A stretch of 64,000 bases of DNA from CAYYJR01 sp964472305 (GCA_964472305.1 CAYYJR010000006.1:1-64000), one strand, 5' to 3'. Counted from the first letter of the stretch, positions 7,489-16,912 are shown. Numbers and translations are program-made. The notes: generated from the sequence alone by a model not told the origin.

Positions 7489-9486
7489 ATGTCGACCAAG
7501 CCAACCAGCGAACAACCGCGCATCGGCGTATACGTGTGTCACTGCGGGATCAATATCGCCGGCAAAGTGGATGTCCACGCCGTCGCCGAATTTGCCCGCG
7601 CGATGCCGAACGTCGTCATCGCGCGCGAATATAAGTTCATGTGCTCCGATCCGGGACAGGAGTTGATCCAGCAGGATATCCGGGAATACGGGCTGAATCG
7701 CATCGTGGTGGCGTCCTGTTCGCCGCTCATGCACGAGGCTACGTTCCGCCGTGCTACCGCCGCGGGCGGCATCAACCCCTTCTATTTCCAGATGGCGAAC
7801 ATCCGCGAGCACGTGAGTTGGGTCACCCTGGACAAAGCCGCCGCCACTGAGAAATCGAAGGCGCTGCTCGCCGCCGCCATTCGGCGCGTGGCGCTGAACG
7901 AGTCGCTGGAGCGCCAGCAAGTATCGGTACATCCCGACGTGCTGGTGGTCGGCGGCGGCATTGCCGGCATCCACGCCGCGCTCACGCTGGCCGATGCCGG
8001 AAAAAAAGTGTATCTGGTTGAGCGCGAGCCCACCATTGGCGGGCACATGGCGATGTTCGACAAAACCTTTCCCACCCTCGACTGCGCGGCGTGCATCCTC
8101 ACCCCGAAGATGTCGCTGGTCCGCTCGCACCCGAACATCACGCTGTGGACCTACGCCGAGGTGGAGAAGGTGGACGGCTACGTGGGCAACTTCACTGTGC
8201 AGGTGAAGCGCAAACCGCGCTACGTGCATGAGGAATTATGCGTCGGCTGCAACCAGTGCGTGGAAGCGTGCGTCTTTAAGGAAGGCAAATTCCCCGACGA
8301 ATTCAACCAGGGATTGAGCAAGCGCAAGCCGGTCTACATGTCCTTCCCGCAGGCCACTCCGTCGGTGGTGCAGATTGACGCGCAGAGTTGCCTGCACTTC
8401 CGCACCGGCAAGTGCAAACAGGCGTGCAAGGACGCCTGCGAACGCGGTGCCATCGACTTCGAACAGCAAGAGGAGACGGTTGAGGTGCAGGTGGGCGCCA
8501 TTGTGCTCGCGACCGGCTTTAAACCGTTCGACGCGAAACGTATCCCGCAATACGGCTACGGCAAATATCCCAACGTCTTCACCAGCCTGGAGGTGGAGCG
8601 CCTGGTGAACGCCTCCGGCCCCACCGGCGGCGAAATTCACCTGCGCGACGGCAGCAAGCCCAAGGCGGTGGGCATCATCCACTGCGTGGGCAGCCGCGAC
8701 GCGAAGACGAACAAATATTGCTCCCGCGTCTGCTGCATGTATTCGCTCAAGCTGGCGCACCTGGTGAAGGAGCGCACCGGCGCGGAAGTGTATAATTTCT
8801 ACATCGACATGCGCACGCCGGGCAAAGGCTATGAGGAGTTCTATGACAAGCTGCTGGAGGAAAACGTTCACTTCATTCGCGGCCGCGCCGCCGAGGTGAC
8901 CGATTGGAATATGACCCCCGCCGAGCAAGGCAAGCTGGTGATCCGCGCGGAAGACACACTGGTGGGCGTGGTGCGCCGCATCCCGGTGGACATGGTCATC
9001 CTCTCGGTGGGTTTGGAAGCGCGCGCCGACGCGGAAGACGTGCGCCGCAAGTTCAACATCAGTTGCAGCCACGAGGGCTGGTTCCTCGAACGCCATCCGA
9101 AGCTGGCGCCGGTCTCCACCTTTACCGACGGCATCTTCCTGGCGGGCGCCTGCCAGGGGCCGAAAGATATTCCCGACACCGTGGCGCAGGCCGGCGCGGC
9201 GGCGGCGGAAGCGCTGTCGCTTATCTGCCGCGGGCACGTCGAGATGGAGCCCAACACCGCATTCATCACCGATGAGCTGTGTTCCGGCTGCAAAACCTGC
9301 ATCAACATGTGCCCGTACAGCGCCATCGCCTTTAACGCCGACAAGGGGATCGCTGAGATCAACGCGGCGCTGTGCAAGGGGTGCGGTACCTGCGTGGCGG
9401 CTTGCCCGTCCGGCGCGGCGCAGCAGCATCTGTTCACCGACGAGCAAGTGTATGAAGAAATCGAAGGGATAATGAGCTATGTCTGA
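7489..9486 (+). CDS. hdrA: Heterodisulfide reductase subunit A, FAD/iron-sulfur electron-bifurcating subunit
   Basis: 665 residues. It has an N-terminal HdrA domain (residues 10-140, with CHCG and CSP cysteines), an FAD-binding Rossmann domain opening VLVVGGGIAG (~151-160) with the DCAAC pair near 199-202, an inserted ferredoxin-like motif (Cys251, 254, 257, 261), and two C-terminal [4Fe-4S] motifs, CSGCKTCINMCP and CKGCGTCVAACP (~598-640). In MvhADG-HdrABC the HdrA flavin splits electron pairs from H2 between the disulfide reductase and ferredoxin. The residue count matches the family. ATG 7489 follows GAGAAGGAG, and the stop overlaps mvhD by eight bases. No selenocysteine is needed. Confidence 0.95.
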   Translation: MSTKPTSEQPRIGVYVCHCGINIAGKVDVHAVAEFARAMPNVVIAREYKFMCSDPGQELIQQDIREYGLNRIVVASCSPLMHEATFRRATAAGGINPFYFQMANIREHVSWVTLDKAAATEKSKALLAAAIRRVALNESLERQQVSVHPDVLVVGGGIAGIHAALTLADAGKKVYLVEREPTIGGHMAMFDKTFPTLDCAACILTPKMSLVRSHPNITLWTYAEVEKVDGYVGNFTVQVKRKPRYVHEELCVGCNQCVEACVFKEGKFPDEFNQGLSKRKPVYMSFPQATPSVVQIDAQSCLHFRTGKCKQACKDACERGAIDFEQQEETVEVQVGAIVLATGFKPFDAKRIPQYGYGKYPNVFTSLEVERLVNASGPTGGEIHLRDGSKPKAVGIIHCVGSRDAKTNKYCSRVCCMYSLKLAHLVKERTGAEVYNFYIDMRTPGKGYEEFYDKLLEENVHFIRGRAAEVTDWNMTPAEQGKLVIRAEDTLVGVVRRIPVDMVILSVGLEARADAEDVRRKFNISCSHEGWFLERHPKLAPVSTFTDGIFLAGACQGPKDIPDTVAQAGAAAAEALSLICRGHVEMEPNTAFITDELCSGCKTCINMCPYSAIAFNADKGIAEINAALCKGCGTCVAACPSGAAQQHLFTDEQVYEEIEGIMSYV

Positions 9487-9964
9487 GGCGACCAAAGCGA
9501 CCGCGACGGCGGCGTTCGAGCCCCGCATTGTCGCGTTCTTCTGCAACTGGTGCACCTACACCGCGGCCGACCTGGCCGGCACGTCGCGCATGACCTATGC
9601 GCCCAACGTGCGCGTGGTGCGCATCATGTGCTCCGGACGGCTCGATCCGCAATTCGTGCTGACGGCGTTCCGCAAAGGCGCCGACGGGGTGCTGGTCGGC
9701 GGCTGTCATCCGGGCGATTGCCACTACCAGGAAGGCAACTACAAGGCGCTCCGCCGTTTCCGCCTGCTGCAGCGCCTGCTGAAGCAGATGGGCATCGAGG
9801 AAGGCCGGGCACGGCTGGAGTGGATCTCCGCCTCCGAGGGCGACAAGGTGCAGCGCGTCATGAACGAGATGATCGAGCAAGTGCGCGCGTTGGGTCCGCT
9901 GCAGTTGACGGCGATTCCCACGTCCCAGGAGGAATCGTCGCACGCGCTGGCGGTGGGTGAATAA
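9479..9964 (+). CDS. mvhD: MvhD/FrhD-type [2Fe-2S] electron-transfer subunit
   Basis: 161 residues, delta subunit family of F420-non-reducing hydrogenase. It physically connects the NiFe hydrogenase to HdrA and carries a [2Fe-2S] cluster. Conserved pieces visible: FFCNWCTY near the N terminus, VRIMCSGRLDP, and GGCHPGDCHY, which supply the cluster cysteines. The ATG lies within the end of hdrA (8-base overlap), which indicates translational coupling. mvhG follows 10 bases after its stop. Its position between hdrA and mvhG is the classic bridge order. Confidence 0.93.
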   Translation: MSEATKATATAAFEPRIVAFFCNWCTYTAADLAGTSRMTYAPNVRVVRIMCSGRLDPQFVLTAFRKGADGVLVGGCHPGDCHYQEGNYKALRRFRLLQRLLKQMGIEEGRARLEWISASEGDKVQRVMNEMIEQVRALGPLQLTAIPTSQEESSHALAVGE

Positions 9965-9974
9965 GGAGAGCGTG

Positions 9975-10934
9975 ATGAGCAAGCCGAAAGTCGGATTTTA
10001 TTGGTGTGCCTCCTGCGGCGGATGCGAAGAAGCCGTGGTGGACCTGAATGAGACCATCCTCACCGTCGTCGCGGCGGTTGATATTGTGTTCTGGCCGTGC
10101 GCGATGGACTTCAAACGCTCCGATGTCGAAGCGATGCAGGATCACGAGATGGCGGTCTGTTTCATTAACGGCGCCATTCGGTCCTCCGAGCAACTCGAAA
10201 TGGTCGAACTGCTGCGCAAAAAGGCGCAGATGGTGGTCGCCTTCGGCAGTTGCGCGCACTCCGGCGGCATTCCCGGACTCGCCAACCTGAACCGGCGCGA
10301 AGAGATCCTGTCGACCGCGTATACCACCAGTCCCAGCACGGTGAATCCCGGCGGCACGTATCCGCAGACGGAGACGAAAGTGCCGGAAGGCACCGTGACG
10401 CTGCCGGAACTGTTTGAGAACGTGCAGACGCTCGATCAAACGATCGACGTGGACTATTACCTGCCCGGCTGCCCACCGCCGGTAGCGCTGATCGTCGGCG
10501 CTGTGACCGCCATACTGGAAGGCAAGCTGCCGCCGAAGGGCACGGTGCTGGCGCCCGACGTCACGCTGTGCAACGATTGCCCGCGCAAAGCCTCCAAGCC
10601 CGACAAGCTGGGGATCACCGAGTTCAAGCGTCCCTACCAGGTGCTTATCGACCCGGAACAGTGCCTGCTGGCACAGGGATTGCTCTGTCTGGGGCCGGTG
10701 ACGCGCAGCGGCTGCGGCGCTCCGTGCGTAAACGGCAACATGCCCTGCACCGGCTGCCTCGGTCCCACCAGTCACGTCAAGGACTTCGGGGCGAAAGCGC
10801 TGTCCGCGCTGGCCTCCACGCTGGAGGCGCGCGATGAGGACGACATCGAGGCGCGACTCGCCTCCATCGTCGATCCCGCCGGCACCTTTTATCGCTACAG
10901 CCTGCCGTCGTCGCTGCTGTTCAGAAAGATGTAA
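9975..10934 (+). CDS. mvhG: F420-non-reducing NiFe hydrogenase small subunit
   Basis: 319 residues. Small subunit of a group 3 (cytoplasmic) NiFe hydrogenase, carrying iron-sulfur clusters that relay electrons from the NiFe centre. The N-terminal proximal-cluster motif is CASCGGC (Cys11, 14, 17) and PGCPPP lies mid-protein. A Cys-rich C-terminal part (CNDCPRKA, SGCGAPCVNG, PCTGCLGP) provides the medial and distal cluster ligands. There is no twin-arginine leader, which fits a cytoplasmic enzyme. ATG 9975 has AAGGAG six bases upstream; an upstream in-frame ATG adds only six residues. A 116-base gap with an inverted repeat separates it from mvhA. Confidence 0.94.
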   Translation: MSKPKVGFYWCASCGGCEEAVVDLNETILTVVAAVDIVFWPCAMDFKRSDVEAMQDHEMAVCFINGAIRSSEQLEMVELLRKKAQMVVAFGSCAHSGGIPGLANLNRREEILSTAYTTSPSTVNPGGTYPQTETKVPEGTVTLPELFENVQTLDQTIDVDYYLPGCPPPVALIVGAVTAILEGKLPPKGTVLAPDVTLCNDCPRKASKPDKLGITEFKRPYQVLIDPEQCLLAQGLLCLGPVTRSGCGAPCVNGNMPCTGCLGPTSHVKDFGAKALSALASTLEARDEDDIEARLASIVDPAGTFYRYSLPSSLLFRKM

Positions 10935-10938
10935 TCCT

Positions 10939-10990
10939 CACCCCGCGAAACCTGTCTCTGTTTCATGCGTGGGAGAGGGACACGGGGTGA
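10939..10990. repeat. Inverted repeat between mvhG and mvhA
   Basis: TCACCCCG (10939-10946) pairs perfectly with CGGGGTGA (10983-10990). The TGTCTCT and AGAGGGACA segments inside can extend the stem with a one-base bulge. No T-tract follows, so it resembles an mRNA-processing or REP-like element more than a terminator. It could set different amounts of the two hydrogenase subunits. Confidence 0.5.
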
Positions 10991-11050
10991 CGGCGCGCGT
11001 TTCTACCTGCCCGACGGAAAGGGCCGTTATATGAACCGAGGACCATTGCC

Positions 11051-12523
11051 ATGAGCCAGAAAATCACGGTTGATCCGATTACCAGACTCGAAGGCCACGG
11101 GAAGATTGACATCTTCCTGAACGACCAGGGCGACGTCGACCGCGCGTATTTCCAGATTCCGGAACTGCGCGGTTTCGAGAAGTTCGCCGAGGGGCGTCCA
11201 GCCGAGGATATGCCGCAGATCACCTCGCGCATCTGCGGCGTCTGCCCGACCGCCCACCACATGGCCTCGACCAAGGCGGTGGACTCGCTCTTCCGCGTGG
11301 AACCGACCATCGCGGCGAAGAAGATTCGCGAGATGGTTTACAATGCTTTCTTCGTGGAAGATCACGCGCTGCACTTCTTCTTCCTCGGCGGGCCCGATTT
11401 CGTGGTCGGCCCCGACGCGCCCAAGGCTGAACGCAACATCCTCGGCGTGTTGGGCAAGGTGGGGCTGGAGATCGGCAAGGAAGTCATCGGCGTGCGCAAG
11501 CAGATTCGCGATCTCATCTCGCTGGCCGGCGGCAAGGTGGCCCATCCCGTTCTCGGCTTGCCCGGCGGCGTGGCGAAGGCGCTGAAGGCGGAAGATCAGC
11601 AGCAATTCATCGCCGGCGCTGACCGTGCGGTCGATTTCGCCCTCTTCAGCCTGCAGCTTTTCGACGACGTGGTGCTGAAAAACAAGCAGTATGTCGAGTG
11701 GATCACCTCCGACACCTACACCCATCAAACGTACTACATGGGCATGGTGGACAAGGACAACAAGGTGAACTTCTACGATGGCGACATCCGCGTGGTCACT
11801 CCCGACGGCAAGGAATTTGTCAAGTTCACCGCCGACGACTACCTGGAGCACGTGGCCGAGCATGTGGAGCCGTGGAGTTACATCAAGTTCTGTTACCTGA
11901 AGAAGATCGGCTGGAAAGGTTTCGTCGATGGGCCGGACAGCGGCGTGTATTGCGTCGCCCCGCTGGCACGGCTGAACGTCGCCGACGGCATGGCAACCCC
12001 AAAAGCGCAGGCCGCCTATGAGAAGTATTTCGCCACGTTGGGCGGCAAGCCGGTGCATCATACGCTGGCCAACCACTGGGCGCGACTGATCGAGTTGCTC
12101 TATGCCGCCGAGCGACTGCAGCAACTTGCCAACGACCCGGACATCATCAGTTCCGACATCCGCACCATCCCCACCGCCACGCCGCGCGAAGGTTTTGGTG
12201 TGGTCGAGGCGCCGCGCGGCACGCTGTTCCACCACTTCCAGTCGGATGACAACGGGCTGGTGACCAAGGCGAACCTGATCGTCGCCACGCAGAACAATGC
12301 CGCGCGCATCGCCATGTCGGTGGATAAATCCGCGCGCGGCCTCATCAAGGCGGGCAAGGTAGACGACGGCATCCTGAACATGGTGGAGATGGCGTTCCGC
12401 GCTTACGACCCCTGCCACGGCTGCGCCACCCACGCGTTGCCCGGCCAGATGCCGTTGAGTGTGCGCATCTACGACGCGGGCTATACGCTGCTGCGCGAGA
12501 TCAGCCGTACGGAGTTGTCGTGA
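11051..12523 (+). CDS. mvhA: F420-non-reducing NiFe hydrogenase large (catalytic) subunit
   Basis: 490 residues. It binds the NiFe(CN)2CO active site that splits H2. The L1 motif RICGVCPTAHH gives Cys62 and Cys65; the C-terminal L2 motif DPCHGCATH gives Cys455 and Cys458, so all four nickel ligands are present. About 29 residues follow His461, the expected cleavage point, and would be removed by the maturation protease encoded next. The start ITVDPITRLEGHGKI is the conserved large-subunit N terminus. The downstream gene starts within its stop codon (4-base overlap). Assignment to the 3c/Mvh branch rests on the hdrA-mvhD-mvhG neighbours. Confidence 0.96.
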   Translation: MSQKITVDPITRLEGHGKIDIFLNDQGDVDRAYFQIPELRGFEKFAEGRPAEDMPQITSRICGVCPTAHHMASTKAVDSLFRVEPTIAAKKIREMVYNAFFVEDHALHFFFLGGPDFVVGPDAPKAERNILGVLGKVGLEIGKEVIGVRKQIRDLISLAGGKVAHPVLGLPGGVAKALKAEDQQQFIAGADRAVDFALFSLQLFDDVVLKNKQYVEWITSDTYTHQTYYMGMVDKDNKVNFYDGDIRVVTPDGKEFVKFTADDYLEHVAEHVEPWSYIKFCYLKKIGWKGFVDGPDSGVYCVAPLARLNVADGMATPKAQAAYEKYFATLGGKPVHHTLANHWARLIELLYAAERLQQLANDPDIISSDIRTIPTATPREGFGVVEAPRGTLFHHFQSDDNGLVTKANLIVATQNNAARIAMSVDKSARGLIKAGKVDDGILNMVEMAFRAYDPCHGCATHALPGQMPLSVRIYDAGYTLLREISRTELS

Positions 12524-12993
12524 ATATCCTGGTCCTCGGTTTGGGGAACGAGTTGTTGAGTGATGATGGCGTCGGCATCCTGGCGGCGCACGCGCTGGCG
12601 GACGCGCTGCGCGACCGGGCCGACGTCATCGCCACCGCGGAACACGGGCTGGCGCTTTTCGACCACTTCCTCGGCTATCAGCGCGCCATCATCATCGACG
12701 CCATCTGTACCGGCGTCCATCCCACCGGCGCCATCATCGAGCTCGATCCCGCCACTCTTGATGCGGTCATCACCCCGTCGCCGCATTACACCGGTTTGCC
12801 GGAAATGCTGCAGATCGCCGACCAGTTGGCCCTCGACTTCCCCCGCGAGATCAAAATTCTTGCCATGGAAGTCGCTGACCCCCATACCATCGACACCACC
12901 CTTACCCCACTCGTCCAGCGCGCCCTCCCCGTCCTCGTCGCCCGCGTCATCGCGCAGGTTGAGGCATGGGAGAACGCACCAACCCCCGCCTGA
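12520..12993 (+). CDS. Hydrogenase maturation endopeptidase (HycI/HupD/HoxW family)
   Basis: 157 residues. It removes the C-terminal peptide of the large subunit after nickel insertion. The N terminus ILVLGLGNELLSDDGVG carries the nickel-sensing Glu and the family signature. Asp in IIIDAICTG and His in TPSPHYTG correspond to the other two metal-contact residues. The start is GTG 12520, overlapping the mvhA stop by four bases with GGAG five bases upstream. Coupling directly to mvhA makes MvhA its evident substrate. Confidence 0.92.
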   Translation: MNILVLGLGNELLSDDGVGILAAHALADALRDRADVIATAEHGLALFDHFLGYQRAIIIDAICTGVHPTGAIIELDPATLDAVITPSPHYTGLPEMLQIADQLALDFPREIKILAMEVADPHTIDTTLTPLVQRALPVLVARVIAQVEAWENAPTPA

Positions 12994-13151
12994 CCGCCTG
13001 TGACCTGTCAAGCGCCCGGTCTGTTGCGGCATTCGGCGATGGCGTGTCGGCTGACGTGGTGACGATGTCAGGAAAAATCATCCGGGCAGAAACGCATTGC
13101 ATGATTGCCCCTGTCCTGGTTCTGTGCGGACTTCAATATTTAGAGAGCGTT

Positions 13152-13181
13152 TTGCATTCTCATAGTGTTCCGGAGTATCAT
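13152..13181 (+). promoter_or_regulatory. Weak promoter candidate before hypF
   Basis: TTGCAT (13152-13157), an 18-base spacer and TATCAT (13176-13181) lie just before the hypF ribosome-binding site. The 209-base gap after the protease gene is the largest within the hydrogenase operon, so a separate promoter for hypFCD is plausible. The match is only moderate. Confidence 0.3.
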
Positions 13182-13202
13182 GCACGCGGATACGGGAGGC
13201 GC

Positions 13203-15485
13203 ATGCGGATACACACGGACAATGAGCAGCGGAACACGGAAATCCTTCGCTTGCGCGCGACGGTTCGCGGCGCGGTGCAGGGGGTGGGCTTTCGACCGTT
13301 CATCTACCGGCTGGCCACCGAGCTGGGGCTGGCGGGGTGGGTGAACAACTCCGCGCAGGGGGTTTTCCTGGAAGTGGAGGGGGTTGGGAAGACGCTGCGA
13401 GCATTCCTGTTGCGCGTGGAGCGCGAGACACCGCCGCGGGCGTCGGTGCAGAGCCTGGAAGTATCTTACCTCGATCCGGTCGGCTACGCGGGATTCGAGA
13501 TTCGCGCGAGCGTAGAGGGGGGTGCGAAGACGGCGCTGGTGCTGCCAGATATCGCGACCTGCCCCGATTGCTTGCATGACATCCGCGACCCCGCCAACCG
13601 CCGCTACCGCTATCCGTTCACCAATTGCACCAACTGCGGGCCGCGCTACAGTATCATCGATGGCCTGCCGTATGACCGTGCGCGGACGACGATGCGCGGA
13701 TTCGACATGTGCCCGCAATGCCGGGTGGAAAACGCCGACCCGCGCGATCGGCGTTTTCACGCGCAGCCCAACGCCTGTCCGGCGTGCGGGCCGCACGTCG
13801 AGTGCTGGACGCCGGACGGGACGGTGCGCGCGTCGCACGACGCGGCGCTGGCGGCGGCCGTCGACGCGCTTTGCCACGGGCAGATCGTTGCGGTGAAAGG
13901 ATTAGGCGGTTTTCACTTGCTGGTGGACGCGCGCGACGACGCGGCGGTGGCGCGGTTGCGTGTGCGCAAGCAGCGCGAAGAAAAGCCGTTCGCGCTCATG
14001 TATCCCACGCTCGACGCGGTGTGCGACCACTGCGCGGTGTCAGACTGGGAAGCGCGGTTGCTGTGCGCGCCGGAAGCACCCATCGTGTTGTTGCGCCGGC
14101 GGACGGCGGATGCGCCGTCGCGGGCGGTCGCGCCGGGCACTCCGACGCTGGGCGTGATGCTGCCGTATACGCCGCTGCATCACTTGTTGCTGGGGGACCT
14201 CGGCTTCCCGGTGGTGGCCACCAGCGGCAACCTGTCCGACGAGCCGATTTGCACCGATGAGCGCGAGGCGCTGGCGCGATTGTGCGGCCTGGCCGACCTC
14301 TTCCTGGTACACGACCGGCCCATTGCGCGCCATGTGGACGATTCCATCGCGCGCGTAGTACTCGACCGTGAATACCTGCTGCGCCGCGCGCGCGGGTATG
14401 CGCCGTTGCCGGTGCCGCTGGCGGCGCCGCCGCTGCTGGCGGTGGGCGCGCACCTGAAGAACACCATCGCCGCGACGCAAGGCGGGCAGGCGTTCGTCAG
14501 CCAGCACATCGGCGATCTGGAGACGGCGGCGGCCTGCGATGCCTTTCATCAGGTGGTGGCGTCGTTCACCAACCTTTTTTCGCTGCAGCCGGTGGCGGTA
14601 GCGTGTGACCTGCACCCGGATTACCACTCGTCGCAGTTCGCGGCGGCGAGCGGACTGCCGATCATCCCGGTGCAGCATCACTATGCCCACGTGCTGGCCT
14701 GCCTGGCGGAAAACGAGGTGGCGGCGCCCGCGCTCGGGGTGGCGTGGGACGGCACCGGCCTGGGCAGTGACGGCACGGTATGGGGTGGGGAGTTCCTACG
14801 GGTGGGGGAGACGGATTTTACCCGCGCCGCGCATCTACGCGCCTTCCGCCTGCCCGGCGGCGACCAGGCAATTCGCGAGCCGCGGCGATCGGCGCTGGGC
14901 GTACTGTATGCCATCTTCGGCGATGACGCCTTCGCGATGGATGACCTGACACCGGTGGCGGCGTTTACCCCGCGTGAACGCGAGGTGTTGCGCGTCATGC
15001 TGCGGCGCGGACTGAACGCGCCGGTCACCACCAGTGCGGGACGGTTATTCGACGCGGCGGCGGCACTGTGCGGGTTGCACCAGCAGACGCGCTTCGAGGG
15101 ACAGGCGGCGATGGCGCTGGAGTTCGCACTGCCGGAAACGGTGGGCGAGGACGCATACCCGCTGCCTTGTGCCGGGGAAATCCTCGACTGGGCGCCGCTG
15201 ATGCGCGCGCTTATCGACGACGTGCGCGCGCGGCATCCCCTTGCGGAGATCGCGACAAAGTTTCATAATGCGCTGGTCGCCGGCATCATCGTGGTCGCGC
15301 GGCAGGTGAGTGAGCCGCGGGTGGCGCTCTCCGGCGGCTGTTTTCAGAATTGCTGCCTGCTCGAACGCGCGGTCACGGGCTTGCGCGCGGCAGGCTTCCG
15401 ACCGTATTGGCATCAGCGCATTCCGCCTAACGACGGCGGCATCGCGCTCGGGCAGCTCGCGGCGGCGGCACGAAAGAAGCCGTAG
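13203..15485 (+). CDS. hypF: Carbamoyltransferase HypF, NiFe hydrogenase cyanide-ligand synthesis
   Basis: 760 residues, the usual length. HypF activates carbamoyl phosphate and transfers the carbamoyl group to the C-terminal cysteine of HypE, the source of the two CN ligands. Domains in order: acylphosphatase (RGAVQGVGFRPFIYRLA, ~22-38), two zinc-finger-like segments (CPDC, CTNCGPRYS, CPQC, CPACGPH), a YrdC-like nucleotide-binding domain (KGLGGFHL, TSGNLSDEPI), and a Kae1-like domain with HHYAHVLAC and WDGTGLGSDG. ATG 13203 has GGGAGG three bases upstream. The open frame continues 79 codons further up without homology, so I reject the longer form. Confidence 0.95.
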   Translation: MRIHTDNEQRNTEILRLRATVRGAVQGVGFRPFIYRLATELGLAGWVNNSAQGVFLEVEGVGKTLRAFLLRVERETPPRASVQSLEVSYLDPVGYAGFEIRASVEGGAKTALVLPDIATCPDCLHDIRDPANRRYRYPFTNCTNCGPRYSIIDGLPYDRARTTMRGFDMCPQCRVENADPRDRRFHAQPNACPACGPHVECWTPDGTVRASHDAALAAAVDALCHGQIVAVKGLGGFHLLVDARDDAAVARLRVRKQREEKPFALMYPTLDAVCDHCAVSDWEARLLCAPEAPIVLLRRRTADAPSRAVAPGTPTLGVMLPYTPLHHLLLGDLGFPVVATSGNLSDEPICTDEREALARLCGLADLFLVHDRPIARHVDDSIARVVLDREYLLRRARGYAPLPVPLAAPPLLAVGAHLKNTIAATQGGQAFVSQHIGDLETAAACDAFHQVVASFTNLFSLQPVAVACDLHPDYHSSQFAAASGLPIIPVQHHYAHVLACLAENEVAAPALGVAWDGTGLGSDGTVWGGEFLRVGETDFTRAAHLRAFRLPGGDQAIREPRRSALGVLYAIFGDDAFAMDDLTPVAAFTPREREVLRVMLRRGLNAPVTTSAGRLFDAAAALCGLHQQTRFEGQAAMALEFALPETVGEDAYPLPCAGEILDWAPLMRALIDDVRARHPLAEIATKFHNALVAGIIVVARQVSEPRVALSGGCFQNCCLLERAVTGLRAAGFRPYWHQRIPPNDGGIALGQLAAAARKKP

Positions 15486-15572
15486 TGCACAGGATCGCTG
15501 CCATCGCGGCAAAGGCTCGCGAGGGGGCGGTAAGCATTTTTTACTCCGGCTTCGGGAGAAAGGATAAACGGC

Positions 15573-15818
15573 ATGTGTCTGGCGGTTCCGGGTAAAATTT
15601 TATGCATCGACGGCGAGGCGCTGGATCGCGTGGGCCGGGTCAGCTTTGGCGGCACGGTGCGCGAGGTGAACCTGTCGCTGGTGCCGGAGGCCGCGGTGGG
15701 GGAATACGTCATCGTGCATGTCGGCGTGGCCTTGAACACCCTCAACGAGGCGGAAGCGCAGCAGGTGTTCGCCTACCTGCAGGAGATGAACGAACTGGCG
15801 GAGGTGGAGGAGGCATGA
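15573..15818 (+). CDS. hypC: Hydrogenase assembly chaperone HypC
   Basis: 81 residues. HypC forms the scaffold with HypD on which Fe(CN)2CO is built, then delivers it to the large subunit. The essential N-terminal cysteine is present in MCLAVPGK. The rest matches the small beta-barrel family (VGEYVIVHVGVALNTL). AAAGGA lies eight bases upstream of the ATG. The stop overlaps the hypD start as ATGA. Confidence 0.95.
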   Translation: MCLAVPGKILCIDGEALDRVGRVSFGGTVREVNLSLVPEAAVGEYVIVHVGVALNTLNEAEAQQVFAYLQEMNELAEVEEA

Positions 15819-16912
15819 AGTTTGTCGATGAATATCGCGACGCGCCGTCCGCGCACGGTTATGCCCGCGCGCTTGCCCGCATCACCACCCGCCCATGGAC
15901 GATTATGGAAGTCTGCGGCGGGCAGACGCACGCCATCATGAAGTTCGGGGTGGATACACTGCTGCCCGCCGGAGTGACGCTGGTGCATGGGCCGGGCTGT
16001 CCGGTGTGCGTGACGCCGTTGGAGTTGATTGACAAGGCCATCGCCCTCGCCGCGCGCCCGGACGTGATGTTCACCTCTTTCGGCGACATGCTGCGGGTGC
16101 CCGGCAGCACGCGCGACCTGCTCGCGGTGAAGGCGGCGGGCGGCGACGTGCGCATCGTCTACTCCCCGCTGGATGCCGTGCGACTGGCGCGCGAGCATCC
16201 GGAGCGGGAAGTGGTGTTTTTCGCTGTCGGTTTCGAGACCACCGCGCCGGCCAACGCGATGGCGGTGGCGCAGGCGCAGGCGCTCGGGTTGCGCAACTTT
16301 TCGCTGCTGGTCTCCCATGTCTGCGTGCCGCCGGCGATGGAAGCCATCCTCTCCTCGCCGCGCAACCGTGTGCAAGGCTTCCTTGCCGCCGGGCACGTGT
16401 GCACGGTGATGGGGTACACGGAATACGAGCCGATTGCCGCGCGCTACCGCGTGCCCATCGTGGTCACCGGTTTCGAACCACTCGACTTGCTGCAAGGCAT
16501 TTATATGTGCGTGACGCAACTCGAAGCGGGACAGGCGACGGTGGAGAACCAATATGCGCGCGCGGTGCGGCGTGAAGGCACCCTCGCCGCGCAACAACTC
16601 ATTCGCGAGGTGTTCACCGTCGTCCCGCGCAAGTGGCGCGGCATCGGCGAAATCCCCGCCAGTGGCCTCGGGCTCAAGACGCGCTATGCCGACTTCGATG
16701 CCGAACGTCGCTTCAATCTTACCGCGCAGGACGTGGATGAACCGGCGGACTGCCGCAGCGGGCTGATCCTGCAAGGGGTGTGTAAACCCGATGCATGCCC
16801 CGCCTTCGCGACCAGTTGCACCCCCGAACATCCGCTGGGCGCCACCATGGTTTCCACTGAAGGCGCCTGTGCCGCGTATTATCGCTACCGGGGACGCACA
16901 AACAGCGCTTGA
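15815..16912 (+). CDS. hypD: Hydrogenase iron-ligand assembly protein HypD
   Basis: 365 residues. [4Fe-4S] protein that holds the iron atom while CN and CO ligands are attached. Key motifs visible: CGGQTHAIMK, HGPGCPVCVTP, GFETTAPANA, and a cysteine-rich C terminus (GVCKPDACPAF, CTPEHPLGA, EGACAAYYRY) that supplies the cluster ligands. The ATG is inside the hypC stop (4-base overlap) with GGAGG just upstream. It ends the hydrogenase maturation block; rodA follows 44 bases later on the same strand. Confidence 0.95.
   Translation: MKFVDEYRDAPSAHGYARALARITTRPWTIMEVCGGQTHAIMKFGVDTLLPAGVTLVHGPGCPVCVTPLELIDKAIALAARPDVMFTSFGDMLRVPGSTRDLLAVKAAGGDVRIVYSPLDAVRLAREHPEREVVFFAVGFETTAPANAMAVAQAQALGLRNFSLLVSHVCVPPAMEAILSSPRNRVQGFLAAGHVCTVMGYTEYEPIAARYRVPIVVTGFEPLDLLQGIYMCVTQLEAGQATVENQYARAVRREGTLAAQQLIREVFTVVPRKWRGIGEIPASGLGLKTRYADFDAERRFNLTAQDVDEPADCRSGLILQGVCKPDACPAFATSCTPEHPLGATMVSTEGACAAYYRYRGRTNSA

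Noticed and set aside
8236..9555. Long open frame (439 codons) antisense to hdrA
   Set aside because: It mirrors the GC-rich third positions of hdrA, has no recognisable family, and lies wholly opposite a gene with all motifs intact.
11027..12433. 468-codon frame antisense to mvhA
   Set aside because: Same shadow effect; no ribosome-binding site and no family resemblance.
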